A stretch of 42,672 bases of DNA from a bacterium (GTDB taxonomy: Bacteria > Actinomycetota > Acidimicrobiia > Acidimicrobiales > RAAP-2). The notes beneath the pieces were generated by a model. It had not been told where the DNA came from. It made no database searches and worked only from the letters and a program-made list of their open reading frames with translations. Of this stretch, positions 1 through 9,539 are shown one piece after another. The translations under genes were made by a program, and so were the position numbers. How positions within the stretch are numbered: the stretch's first letter is position 1; each line of letters begins with the position of its first letter. The stretch is taken from the NCBI GenBank assembly GCA_027365055.1, contig DAHXOD010000002.1, positions 1 to 42,672 on the forward strand, read 5' to 3'.

Positions 1-228
1 GTGCTCGTAGTCGCCGAAGTTGGCGATGACGTGGAGCGCACGGGCGCCCACGATGGCGGCCAGGATCACCCACAGGAACATGCCGGTGACCCACTGCCAC
101 GGGTAGCCGGCGTTGCGCAGGCGACGTTCGGTGTAACGCAGGCCGAACCAGAAGGTCAGGGCCAGGCCGATGCCGTAGGTGTGGACCTCGACGAACCAGA
201 TGTGGAAGGCAACGGGTATGGGTCTCAT
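1..228 (-). CDS. lgt: Prolipoprotein diacylglyceryl transferase, N-terminal fragment (truncated by window edge)
   Basis: Minus-strand translation from ATG at 228: MRPIPVAFHIWFVEVHTYGIGLALTFWFGLRYTERRLRNAGYPWQWVTGMFLWVILAAIVGARALHVIANFGDYEH; resembles the Lgt N-terminus (I-x-x-YG-hydrophobic, GARxxHV). Confidence 0.72.
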   Translation of the reverse strand, partial: MRPIPVAFHIWFVEVHTYGIGLALTFWFGLRYTERRLRNAGYPWQWVTGMFLWVILAAIVGARALHVIANFGDYEH

Positions 229-410
229 GGGGATGGGTCCCCGGACCGCGGGAGACCGACGGGTCGACGGTTCCTCCGCTTCCGGAGGTCCCTAGTATGC
301 CCCAAGGCGCCGGTCGGCGGCACCCGGTCTACGGGGCGCAGTCGGGAATCGGTCAGCGTGTCCCGACGTGAGGGGCGGCCCACCCCACCGGGAGGCGGGG
401 GCGGGGTCCC

Positions 411-1694
411 TCAGTTGACGCGACCGACTCCGACGAACCCGGCCCCGGTGCGGATCGGGGTGATGTGCACCGTGGCACCGGTGTAAGGAGCTTCGATCAT
501 CATGCCGCCGCCGACGTACATGGCCACGTGCTGGTCCCCGCCCGGACCGTAGAAGAGCAGGTCGCCGGGTTGGATGTCGGCCAGCGGAATCTGGGTGGTG
601 TCGTCGTACTGGGCACCGGAGTAGTGAGGCAGGCTGATGCCGACCTGGGCGTAGGCCCACATGACCAGTCCCGAGCAGTCGAACCCTGCCGGAGTGGTCC
701 CTCCCCACACGTAGGGTACGCCGACCTCGCGCTCGGCAGCCTGGACGGCACCGGCGGCCCCCGATGCGAGAGGGGGAAGCGGAGCGTTGGACACGGCGAC
801 CGGCGTGTAGCTCGAGCCGCCGCCTCCGGAGCTACCGCCACCACCGTTCCCACCAGAACCACCACCGGCGTTGGCGTTGGCGGCCGCTTGCTGCTGGGCC
901 TGCTGTGCGGCCGCCTGCTGTGCGGCCGCCTGCCGCGCCGCCTGCTGGGCGGCCTGAGCCGCGGCCAGCCGGGCCTGGGCGGCCCGGGCCGCCGCCGCCT
1001 GGGCCGCCGCCTGCTGGGCCAGGATGATGGCGTGCACGTTGGCGTTGGCGCTGTCCAGCTGGTTCTGGTAGGCCGAGGCCAGTGAGGCGGACTGGGCCTG
1101 CTCGGCCGAGAACGCCGCGGCGGTGGCCGCCGCCTGGGCCCGCTGCTTCTGGAGCGCACTCTGCTCGCTCTGCAGCCGGGACTGCGCCGTGGTCAGGTTG
1201 TCGACGGTCGTGGTGACGTTGCCGGTGGCGATGGAGGCGTACTTGGAGCGCTCCGTGGCCGTGTTGCTGCTGCCCGAGGCGAACATCTCGGTGAGCTGGT
1301 TCGTGGTCCCGTTGCTCATGTAGTCGGCGACCGCCTGGCTCCGGAGCTCGCTCTCGTCGGACGACACGGCCTTCTGGTCCTTGCTGAGGCTGGCCTGTGT
1401 CCTGGAGATCTGCGCATCGACCTGGGTCAGGTGGTACGCGGCGGCGTTGTAGTCACCGGCCAGGGCGGTCAGCTGCTGCTGCTCGGCGTTGAGCTTGGCG
1501 CTGAGCGCCGCGGCCTGGGCCTGAGCGGTGGCCAATGTTCCGGCCGATGCGGAGTGCGTGGGCACCACCACCAGTGAGGTGAGTCCGGTTGCGACAGCCA
1601 GCGCGAGCAACGCACCGATCCGCGATCGGGACCTCGTGCGCGCCTGTCGGGACGCACCTGGCTCGGACGTCGAGTACTGCTCGGCGTGAGTCAT
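411..1694 (-). CDS. Secreted NlpC/P60 peptidoglycan endopeptidase with N-terminal coiled coil (RipA-like)
   Basis: Signal-peptide-like N-terminus, Ala/Gln-rich coiled coil, Gly/Ser linker, C-terminal VPYVWGGTTPAGFDCSGLVMWAYAQVGISLPHYSGAQ...PGDLLFYG...HVAMYVGGG (Cys-His NlpC/P60 signature). Start chosen at MTHAEQ (1694). Confidence 0.92.
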   Translation of the reverse strand: MTHAEQYSTSEPGASRQARTRSRSRIGALLALAVATGLTSLVVVPTHSASAGTLATAQAQAAALSAKLNAEQQQLTALAGDYNAAAYHLTQVDAQISRTQASLSKDQKAVSSDESELRSQAVADYMSNGTTNQLTEMFASGSSNTATERSKYASIATGNVTTTVDNLTTAQSRLQSEQSALQKQRAQAAATAAAFSAEQAQSASLASAYQNQLDSANANVHAIILAQQAAAQAAAARAAQARLAAAQAAQQAARQAAAQQAAAQQAQQQAAANANAGGGSGGNGGGGSSGGGGSSYTPVAVSNAPLPPLASGAAGAVQAAEREVGVPYVWGGTTPAGFDCSGLVMWAYAQVGISLPHYSGAQYDDTTQIPLADIQPGDLLFYGPGGDQHVAMYVGGGMMIEAPYTGATVHITPIRTGAGFVGVGRVN

Positions 1695-1861
1695 AACCCG
1701 TGCAGTTCTAGTCGATTGTGAGCGCCAGCACAAGGACCCGCCGGGGTCCGGTGGCTCTGAGCTGGGCTTTTCCTACCTTCTTGGTCGCGGTGGCGATCCG
1801 GAGTGGCGGGTGCCGCGGGTGTCTCGACACGGTCGACGGGCGGCCCGGTAGGGTCGTGGAG

Positions 1862-2554
1862 ATGGGTCAGATCATCGAATTCCCGAGCAATGGACACAGT
1901 GCCAGTGGCTACCTGGCATCATCCCCCGACACCGGTGCTCCGGGTCCCGGCGTGATCGTCCTCCAGGAGTGGTGGGGACTGGTGGACCAGATCACCCGTA
2001 CCTGTGACCGGCTGGCCGCGGTCGGGTTCACTGCGCTCGCTCCCGATCTCTACCGAGGCAAGGTGGTACCGCTCACCGAGCCCGACGAGGCGGGCAAGGC
2101 CATGATGGCTCTCGAGATGGGTTCCACCGCGAAGGAGCTGAGCGGCGCTGTCGACGAGCTGGTGAAGCGGACCGGTCGCCCCCAGGTGGGTGTGCTCGGG
2201 TTCTGTATGGGTGGAGGTCTGGCGCTCGTGCTGGGCACCCAGCGCCCTGACGCGGTGGCAGCGGTGGTGCCGGCTTACGGGCTCATCCCCTGGCCTGATG
2301 CCCATCCCGACTATGCGAAGCTGAACGCGGCGGTCCTCGGCCACGTGGCGGGTGACGACGACTACTTCACCCCCGAAGCCGGGCGCGCGTTGGAGTCCGA
2401 GCTGGTGGCGCTGGGCTGCGATGCCTCGTTCCACGTCTACGACGGGGTGGGGCACGCCTTCTTCAACGAGGACCGGCCTGAGGCCTACGACGCGGAGGCG
2501 GCCGGTTTGTTGTGGGATCGCACGGTCGCCTTCCTCCACGAGCGTCTCGATTGA
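1862..2554 (+). CDS. Dienelactone hydrolase family protein
   Basis: MGQIIEFPSNGHSASGYLA...GVIVLQEWWGL...DLYRGK...GVLGFCMGGGLAL...GHAFFNEDRPEAYD: DLH Cys nucleophile elbow GFCMGG and GHAF His. Confidence 0.93.
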   Translation: MGQIIEFPSNGHSASGYLASSPDTGAPGPGVIVLQEWWGLVDQITRTCDRLAAVGFTALAPDLYRGKVVPLTEPDEAGKAMMALEMGSTAKELSGAVDELVKRTGRPQVGVLGFCMGGGLALVLGTQRPDAVAAVVPAYGLIPWPDAHPDYAKLNAAVLGHVAGDDDYFTPEAGRALESELVALGCDASFHVYDGVGHAFFNEDRPEAYDAEAAGLLWDRTVAFLHERLD

Positions 2555-2560
2555 CCGCCG

Positions 2561-3871
2561 GTGCTCCGTCGCTCGGTCATCCGGCTGCCGGTCGAGCGTC
2601 AGGGAGGACGACCGGGGGTGCCTGACGAACCGACGGGAGGCTTGGTCGGGAGGTACCTCCATCTCGGCCTGCGGCTCGGTCGCCACGTCGATGGCCTGGT
2701 CGACGCTTACTACGGGCCGCGCCGGGCGGCCGAGCGGGTCGAGGCCGAGCCAGTGTGGCCTCCGGCACGGCTGGCCGAGGCGGCGCGGGAGCTGTGCGCG
2801 GATCTGGATGCCGGTGCAGCCCTCGACGGGGTGGGCGGGGGAGCAGCGGCAACGCCCGGCGACGGTTCCCCTTCCCGCCGGCGCTGGCTGCGTGCGCAGG
2901 TGGTCGGGTTGGCGACCACCGCCCGCCGCCTGGCCGGGGAGCCCATCGACTACGCCGACGAGGTCGAGGCCTGTTACGGGGTGCGACCACAGCGGGTCGA
3001 CGAGGGTGTCTTCGCCGATGCCCATCGGTGTCTCGACCAGGTGCTGCCCGGAGACGGGTCGCTGACCGGGCGGTTGGCGACCTGGAGGGAGTCCCACGCT
3101 GTCCCGGTCGACCTGCTGCCCAGCGCGGTCCACTCGCTGGCAGACGATCTCCGCGAGCGCACCCGCCGTCAGTTCGGGCTGCCGGACGGAGAACGGGTGG
3201 AGTTCGAGCTGGTGTCCGACCAGCCGTGGTCGGGTTTCAACTACTACCTGGGCGATCTGCACAGCCGGGTGGCGATCAACACTGATCTACCGGTGCTCTC
3301 GACCTCGCTGGCCCACCTGGTCGCCCACGAGGCGTACCCCGGGCATCACACCGAGCACACCCGCAAGGAGGTCGGGCTGGTCCGCCGCCGAGGGTGGATG
3401 GAGGAGAGCATCTTCCTGGTCGGCACCCCGCAGTGCCTGCTGGCCGAAGGGTTGGCCGACCTGGGGCTCGAGGTGGTGATGGGCAGGCGTCCCGAGCCGA
3501 TCGTGGCGGAGCATCTGCGCCCGCTCGGGATCCGCTACGACGCCGAGCTGGTGGCAGCGGTGGCCGAGGCGGGCGAGGTGCTCGGAGCGGTACGACAGAA
3601 CGCGGCGTTCCGGCTCCACCACGACGGCGCGGATGCGGACACGGTGGTGGAGGAGGTCGCCCGCTGGGGCCTTCTCCCGCGCCGTCGGGCAGCAAAGGCG
3701 GTCGAGTTCCTCACCCACCCCACCTGGCGCGCCTACCTGACCTGTTATGTCGAGGGGCTGCCGTTGTGCCGGTCGTTCGTCGGGGGCGATCCCACCCGGT
3801 TCGAACGGCTGCTGACCGAACAGCTGATCCCGAGCGACCTTGCCGAAGATCCGGGGCCCGCCGCCCGGTGA
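2561..3871 (+). CDS. DUF885-like protein with HExxxGHH metallopeptidase-like motif
   Basis: 436-aa ORF with LVAHEAYPGHHTEHTRKE, a motif typical of DUF885 proteins; ends at TGA 3869-3871. Exact start uncertain. Confidence 0.7.
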   Translation: MLRRSVIRLPVERQGGRPGVPDEPTGGLVGRYLHLGLRLGRHVDGLVDAYYGPRRAAERVEAEPVWPPARLAEAARELCADLDAGAALDGVGGGAAATPGDGSPSRRRWLRAQVVGLATTARRLAGEPIDYADEVEACYGVRPQRVDEGVFADAHRCLDQVLPGDGSLTGRLATWRESHAVPVDLLPSAVHSLADDLRERTRRQFGLPDGERVEFELVSDQPWSGFNYYLGDLHSRVAINTDLPVLSTSLAHLVAHEAYPGHHTEHTRKEVGLVRRRGWMEESIFLVGTPQCLLAEGLADLGLEVVMGRRPEPIVAEHLRPLGIRYDAELVAAVAEAGEVLGAVRQNAAFRLHHDGADADTVVEEVARWGLLPRRRAAKAVEFLTHPTWRAYLTCYVEGLPLCRSFVGGDPTRFERLLTEQLIPSDLAEDPGPAAR

Positions 3872-3989
3872 CCGCCCGGTGACCGCCCGGCCCCGTCCTC
3901 TCGACCGGTCTCGAAGGGATCGCCGGTAGCGTGGGGGCGGCGTCGGGCACCGTGCCCCCCTCAGGCGCCCGGACCTCTGGAGTCCTCTC

Positions 3990-4673
3990 GTGAACGTGCT
4001 CATGGTCCTCACCTCCCACGACCAGCTCGGCGACACCGGTGAGAAGACCGGCTTCTGGCTCGAGGAGTTCGCCGCTCCCTACTACGAGCTGCTCGATGCC
4101 GGAGCGTCCGTCACGCTGGCATCGCCGGCCGGGGGCCAGCCCCCGCTCGACCCTCGCAGCGATGCTCCCGATGCCCAGACCGATGCCACCGAGCGATTTC
4201 GTGCCGACGCCGCGGCGCAGGCCGCCCTGGCCGACACCACCAAGCTGGCCGACGTCTCCGCCGAGTCGTTCGATGCCGTGTTCTACCCGGGCGGTCACGG
4301 TCCGATGTGGGACCTGCCCGACAATCCGGCATCGATCGCCCTGATCGAGGCCTTCGTCGCCGCCGGAAAGCCAGTGGCGGCGGTGTGCCACGCGCCGATC
4401 GCGCTCAAGAACGTCCGGGGCGCCGATGGCGAGCTGCTGGTCGCCGGGAGGGAGGTCACCGGGTTCTCCAACAGCGAGGAAGCCGCAGTCGGACTCACCG
4501 ACGTGGTCCCGGAGCTCCTCGAGGACGTGCTGAAGGCGGACGGGGCCCGGTATCGGAAGGGCGATCAGGACTTCGGCCCCTTCGTCGTGGTGGACGGCCC
4601 GATCATCACCGGTCAGAACCCGGCTTCGTCGGCGCCGGCCGCGGCGAGGCTGATCGAGCTCCTGCGCCACTGA
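3990..4673 (+). CDS. Type 1 glutamine amidotransferase-like / DJ-1/PfpI family protein
   Basis: VLMVLTSHDQLGDTGEKTGFWLEEFAAPYYELLDAG...FYPGGHGPMWDLPDN...AVCHAPIAL: PfpI/HchA-type Cys elbow AVCHA. Confidence 0.92.
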   Translation: MNVLMVLTSHDQLGDTGEKTGFWLEEFAAPYYELLDAGASVTLASPAGGQPPLDPRSDAPDAQTDATERFRADAAAQAALADTTKLADVSAESFDAVFYPGGHGPMWDLPDNPASIALIEAFVAAGKPVAAVCHAPIALKNVRGADGELLVAGREVTGFSNSEEAAVGLTDVVPELLEDVLKADGARYRKGDQDFGPFVVVDGPIITGQNPASSAPAAARLIELLRH

Positions 4674-4726
4674 CGACCCGGTGACCACCGCCTCCCGGTC
4701 CCGCCGCTCGTAGGGCTGCCGATCCG

Positions 4727-6280
4727 ATGGCCGACCTTGTCTCCTTCTCCGCCCGGCTGCGGAGCCTGGCCGCGGAGCGGCCGGGCGCACCGGCGGTCAC
4801 CTGTGGACCGGATGCCGTCAGCCGGGCCGAGCTCGACCGGTGGTCCGACGCCGTCGCCGTCGAGCTCAAGCACCATGGAGTCGGGGTCGGCTCCATGGTC
4901 ACGGTGGCCCTGCCCAATGGCGTGGAGTGGTTCGTGGCCGCAGTGGCCTGCTGGAAGCTGGGCGCCACGCCCCAACCGGTGAGCGCCCGGCTCCCGGCCC
5001 GCGAGCTCCAGGCCGTGGTGGCACTGGCCGAACCGGTGGTGGTGGTCGGCGCCGACCCCGTCGCGCTGCCCGGTCGGAGCTGCATGACGGTGTGCCCGCG
5101 GTCCACGCGGCCGAGCGGGGGCGCGGACCTGCCCGACGTGGTGTCACCGTCGTGGAAGGCGCCCACCTCGGGAGGCTCGACCGGGCGGCCCAAGCTCATC
5201 GTCTCTGGTGACCGGGGCGTGGTCGACCTGGCGGCCGATCCGCCGCTCCTCCTCCGTCGCGATGGCTGCCTGGTGATGCCCGGCCCGCTGTTCCACAACG
5301 GGCCGATCGTCTGGGCCTGCACCGCCCTGCTCCACGGGAACCATGTGGTGGTGTTGCCCCGATTCGACGCCGAGGGAACCCTCGCCGCCCTGGTGGACCA
5401 CCGGGCCGACATGGTCTACCTGGTGCCCACCATGATGAAGCGGATCTGGTCGCTCGGTCCCGAGGTACGGTCGTCCTACGATCTCTCCGCCCTGCGGGTG
5501 GTGTGGCACCTGGCCGAGCCGTGCCCCGTCTGGTTGAAGGAGGCGTGGATCGGTTGGCTCGGGCCGGAGCGGATCCTGGAGCTCTACGCGGGCACCGAGG
5601 CGCAGCTGCGGACGACCATCACCGGGACCGAGTGGCTCGAGCACCGGGGGTCGGTCGGCCGTCCCCAGGGGGGCGAGGTGGAGATCTGCGATCCCGACGG
5701 GCGGCCGTTGCCCGCCGGGACAGAGGGGGAAGTGTGGCTGCGCTCCGGCAGGTCGACCCCGGCCTACCGTTACATCGGGGCCGAGGCCCGGGTGAAGGAC
5801 GGAGGTTGGGAGTCGCTGGGGGACATGGGTCGGCTCGACGCCGACGGCTACCTCTATCTGGGCGACCGCTCCCAGGACATGATCCTCGTCGGAGGGTCGA
5901 ACGTCTATCCAGCGGAGGTGGAGGCGGCGCTGGGTGAGCATCCCGCGGTGCGCTCGTGCGCGGTGATCGGCCTTCCGGACGAGGAGCGGGGGAGTCGTGT
6001 CCACGCCATCGTCGAGGCCGACCCCCGGGCGGTGAGTGCCGACGAGCTGCTGGCGTCCGCCGCCGAGCGCCTGGTGGCGTACAAGCGGCCTCGCACCGTC
6101 GAGTTCGTCTCGACGCCGTTGCGCGACGATGCCGGCAAGGTCCGGCGGTCGCAGCTCCGGGCCGAGCGGCTCGAGCGTCGGGGCGACGGTGGTCCCCCGG
6201 CGCCGCCGACTACCCCGGAGCCGCCGGAGCCGACCACCGTGCACCAGGAACCGCCGGAGCCGGCCACCGGGCCGGGCTGA
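4727..6280 (+). CDS. AMP-binding acyl-CoA synthetase/ligase
   Basis: 517-aa ORF with TSGGSTGRPKLIV (P-loop), ELYAGTEA, LGDMGRLDADGYLYLGDRSQDMILVGGSNVYPAEVE, YKRPRTVEFV. Confidence 0.93.
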   Translation: MADLVSFSARLRSLAAERPGAPAVTCGPDAVSRAELDRWSDAVAVELKHHGVGVGSMVTVALPNGVEWFVAAVACWKLGATPQPVSARLPARELQAVVALAEPVVVVGADPVALPGRSCMTVCPRSTRPSGGADLPDVVSPSWKAPTSGGSTGRPKLIVSGDRGVVDLAADPPLLLRRDGCLVMPGPLFHNGPIVWACTALLHGNHVVVLPRFDAEGTLAALVDHRADMVYLVPTMMKRIWSLGPEVRSSYDLSALRVVWHLAEPCPVWLKEAWIGWLGPERILELYAGTEAQLRTTITGTEWLEHRGSVGRPQGGEVEICDPDGRPLPAGTEGEVWLRSGRSTPAYRYIGAEARVKDGGWESLGDMGRLDADGYLYLGDRSQDMILVGGSNVYPAEVEAALGEHPAVRSCAVIGLPDEERGSRVHAIVEADPRAVSADELLASAAERLVAYKRPRTVEFVSTPLRDDAGKVRRSQLRAERLERRGDGGPPAPPTTPEPPEPTTVHQEPPEPATGPG

Positions 6281-6396
6281 CCGGGGGCCAGCGTTGCACC
6301 AGCTTGCCCGTGCCGGTCACGTCGCCGGAGGTCCCCGGTCCGACTGCCGCTGCCCGCGGTGCGCGGCCCCGGTCGGGGACGGCCTACGATTCGGGC

Positions 6397-7335
6397 ATGT
6401 CCGAACGATCACGTGACCTTCCCCGCCGCTCCTGCATGTCGTCCCCGGGATCGAACGAGAAGTTCCTCTCCAAGGCACCGACGGTGCCGGCCGACATGAG
6501 CTTCCTCGACCTCGAGGACTCGGTCGCCCCGCTCGAGAAGAAGAACGCGAGGGCGAAGGTGGCCGACGCCATCAAAAACCTCCCCTGGGACGACCGGGTG
6601 CTGTGCGTCCGGATCAACGCCTGGGACACCGAGTGGACCTACGGCGACGTCATCGAGGTGGTGGGCAACGCCGGAGAGCGCCTCGACGAGGTGATGCTGC
6701 CCAAGGTGCAGAGCGCCGCGGAGGTGGTGGCACTCGACCTGTTGCTGACGCAGGTGGAGAAGAACTGTGGACTTCCGGTGGGCCACATCGGCATCGAGGC
6801 GCAGATCGAGACCACCGGGGGCCTGATCAACGTGGAGGAGATCTGCGCGGCCTCCCCCCGGTTGGAGACCATCATCTTCGGACCTGCGGATTTCGCCGCC
6901 TCGATGGAGATGCCGGTGCTGACCGGCGGGGTGGCCATCCCCGAGTACCCCGGCGACCACTTCAACTACGTGTTCTCGAAGATCCTGATGGCGGGCCGGG
7001 CCAACGGGCTCCAGGTGATCGACGGGCCGTTCCTCAAGATCCGCGAGCTCGACTCGCTCCGCGAGTTCTCGCAGCGGACCCGGGTCCTCGGCTACGACGG
7101 GAAGTGGGCGCTCACCCCCGACCAGGTCGGTGTGTTGAACGAGGTGTACTCGCCGACCCAGGAGCAGTTCGACAAGGCGTGGGACATCCTCGACGCCTAC
7201 CGCAAGGCCACCGAGGATGACCGCACCGGCGCGGTGATGTTCGGGGACGAGATGATCGACGAGGCGTCGCGCAAGATGGCCACCAAGTTCGTCACCCGTG
7301 GCGAGCGGGCGGGTCTCAGCCGTTCGGGGGGTTGA
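6397..7335 (+). CDS. HpcH/HpaI aldolase / citrate lyase beta family CoA-ester lyase
   Basis: MSERSRDLPRRSCMSSPGSNEKFLSKAPTVPADMSFLDLEDSVAPLEKKNAR...RINAWDTEW...VMLPKVQSAAEV...IEAQIETTGGLINVEEI. Confidence 0.9.
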   Translation: MSERSRDLPRRSCMSSPGSNEKFLSKAPTVPADMSFLDLEDSVAPLEKKNARAKVADAIKNLPWDDRVLCVRINAWDTEWTYGDVIEVVGNAGERLDEVMLPKVQSAAEVVALDLLLTQVEKNCGLPVGHIGIEAQIETTGGLINVEEICAASPRLETIIFGPADFAASMEMPVLTGGVAIPEYPGDHFNYVFSKILMAGRANGLQVIDGPFLKIRELDSLREFSQRTRVLGYDGKWALTPDQVGVLNEVYSPTQEQFDKAWDILDAYRKATEDDRTGAVMFGDEMIDEASRKMATKFVTRGERAGLSRSGG

Positions 7336-7365
7336 GCCGGGCGAACGTCTGAGCTGGCCCGACCG

Positions 7366-8166
7366 TCATCCCAGGCCGGTGAACCCGGTGGTCTGCCATC
7401 CCCGGGTCGGAAAGCCGGCGGCGCGGCACAACGGACCGGTGGACCTGTCGTCGTACAGGCCCGGTGCGGTGGGAAGTCCGGCGGCGACGCCAGGGGCGGT
7501 CCCGGCGATGTGGAGGATCCACCAGCAGGTTCCTGACGCCGACGCGTCGGTGAGGAGCACCGCCTGGGTGGTGGACGCCAGGGAGATGGTGCCTGCCGTG
7601 GTGGACGGCTCACCGGCGCCGACCACGCTGATCGAGGGGAGCGTGCTCTGGAGGGCAGCAGGTGTGAGCGTGGCGAAGCTCCGCCCATTGCCCTCGTAGA
7701 AGGCGGAGGCGGCAGTCAACGCGGAGTTCAGCTCGGCCTGTGCGACGCGATCTTCAGCCGGTCCCTTGCTGCCCTGCTGGGTGGCCGGAGTCGACGTGGC
7801 CGGGGTGGTCGCCACCGGGGACGTCGTGCTCGACGAGGACCGGTGTACCAGGTACGCCACACCCAGCGCGATTACCACCACGAGGAGGCCCACGAGGACG
7901 AATAGCCGGGTGCGATTCGGCCCCGCACTACCCGCACTGCCCGCACTGATCGTCTGCGCTCCGGTCGCTCCCGTGTCTGCCGTAGGGAACGCGGGCGGAA
8001 CGTACCCTGGCAGAGCCGCCGGGTTCGGTGACGCGAGCGAATCTGGCGCTGCCGGCACCTGGCTCGCTGCTCGGGCGTCGGGGTGAAGCTCGGGGGCGTA
8101 CCACTGTCCATCGGAAGCCATCCACCATCCGGGACCAGGTGCACTGACGTCGTTCGTCCCTGTCAC
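7366..8166 (-). CDS. Membrane-anchored protein with N-terminal PGWWxASDGxWYxPE motif; function unknown
   Basis: GTG start at 8166 preceded by GGGAGGGGAGG; VTGTNDVSAPGPGWWMASDGQWYAPELHPDAR, disordered linker, one TM helix (RLFVLVGLLVVVIALGVAYLVHR), extracellular C-terminal domain. Confidence 0.7.
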   Translation of the reverse strand: MTGTNDVSAPGPGWWMASDGQWYAPELHPDARAASQVPAAPDSLASPNPAALPGYVPPAFPTADTGATGAQTISAGSAGSAGPNRTRLFVLVGLLVVVIALGVAYLVHRSSSSTTSPVATTPATSTPATQQGSKGPAEDRVAQAELNSALTAASAFYEGNGRSFATLTPAALQSTLPSISVVGAGEPSTTAGTISLASTTQAVLLTDASASGTCWWILHIAGTAPGVAAGLPTAPGLYDDRSTGPLCRAAGFPTRGWQTTGFTGLG

Positions 8167-8400
8167 GCTGCCTCCCCTCCCACCGTCGATCGCTCGGATG
8201 GTAGTTCCGCCGCAGTGCGCCGCGCTCGTGCGCGGTGGTCCGGGACCACACGCACGTCTCGGCAGGTGCCCGGTGCCCGGCCCCGCTCTCCAGGGTGAGC
8301 GGTACTCACTGACCGGCTGACCGTTCGCATCGCTCAGGTCGGAGAGGTTCGGAGTTGGCACGGTCGCATCGAAGTCCCGCCGTCGTGGGCCACGAAGTCC

Positions 8401-8472
8401 GGTGCGGGTGCGGGTGCGGGTGCGGGTGCGGGTGCGGGTGCGGGTGCGGGTGCGGGTGCGGGTGCGGGTGCG
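8401..8472. repeat. (GGTGCG)12 perfect hexanucleotide microsatellite
   Basis: Read directly: twelve uninterrupted GGTGCG units; plus strand reads GGGTGC GGGTGC..., i.e. GGG tracts separated by 3-nt loops. Confidence 0.98.
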
Positions 8473-8506
8473 GTGGTCGGAACCTATCCGAGCTCGTCCG
8501 AGGTCA

Positions 8507-9344
8507 TCACGGGGTACCGGGAGGTGGTGTGATCGGAGTCAGCGGAGTCCAGTGATCGGGGCGGCTGAGCGCGGCTGGGATGGACGTGGTCGGGTCACCA
8601 TTGGCTGCGGCGAGTTGAGGTTGCGTGAGGAAGGCGGCCTCGTCGAGCTGCGCACCGCGCAGGTCGGCACCGCGCAGGTCTGTCCCGCGCAGGTCTTTCC
8701 TGCGCAGGTCTGCGCCGATCAGGTAGGCGCCGCGCAGGCTGGCCCCTCGGAAGTCGGCACCGGCGAGCTTGGCCCCCATGAGCTCCGCGCCACAACGGTC
8801 GGGTTGGCGCCCGTCGACGCCGTCGCGCACCGACCGGCTGACCCGCTCCAGCAAAGGACCGAACCCGCGGCGGAATGCGCCGGTGTCCACCGCTGCCAGC
8901 TCCGCAGCTCTGGCCCGGGTGAGCTCTGCGGTCCGTTGCCCGGCGCACTCGACGTCGTCGGCCAGCTGACCCGGAGCAGTCAGCGTGGCCGCTTCCGCCA
9001 GGCACCAGAGCAGCTCGTGCAGCTGGCGCATCACCGTGAAGGCCGCGAACATCGGTTCGGCCAGCTCGGGCGTGTTGCGCCAATCGGCATCGCCGAAGGT
9101 CACCTCGACTACCTGCTGCCCGGCCTCGAAAGTAGTCGAACGCCGCGCACCCGGGGAACCCGCGCTGGCGCAACGGGTCGTGCATGGTGCACTCGAAGCG
9201 TCCGCCCGGACTCGGGCACGGTCGCCCGGCAGCCTTGTCGATGGCGACGTCGGCGGAGGCGACGAACGCCGGTGTGACACAGCACAGGCCTGCACAGCGG
9301 CTGCAGTCAGCCCGCAATCGCCGGCGTTGGTCAGTGCTGATCAC
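8507..9344 (-). pseudogene. Cys-cluster plus pentapeptide-repeat protein, interrupted by a 1-nt frameshift
   Basis: Frame A (9344 onward): MISTDQRRRLRADCSRCAGLCCVTPAFVASADVAIDKAAGRPCPSPGGRFECTMHDPLRQRGFPGCAAFDYF. Frame B: EAGQQVVEVTFGDADWRNTPELAEPMF...AELMGAKLAGADFRGASLRGAYLIGADLRRKDLRGTDLRGADLRGAQLDEAAF. The frames join if one base of the AAA run at 9129-9131 (plus strand) is removed. Confidence 0.85.
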
Positions 9345-9426
9345 TGACTGAAACCCGGCGTTCGATCACCCCAGCGGCGCTAGTCGTCGCGTTGCGGACG
9401 ACCAGGGCTCGGCCACGAGGGAGCAC

Positions 9427-9464
9427 GGCATCATCCGCCGCCGGGCGCGGTCATCGATGATGCC
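9427..9464. promoter_or_regulatory. Inverted repeat GGCATCATC-N20-GATGATGCC upstream of ABC exporter
   Basis: Perfect 9-bp arms in the intergenic region between the divergent 9344(-) and 9540(+) loci. Confidence 0.45.
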
Positions 9465-9539
9465 GACGTGTTCGTGACGTCAGCGATCGGCTCGACGGTT
9501 GCCTCGGCCTGACTCGTCGGGGAGTCTTGTGGTCGGGCG

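Noticed and set aside
8355-8555. ORF encoding poly-(CG)/(VR) peptide over the GGTGCG repeat
   Set aside because: Pure repeat translation without independent coding evidence; treated as a microsatellite.
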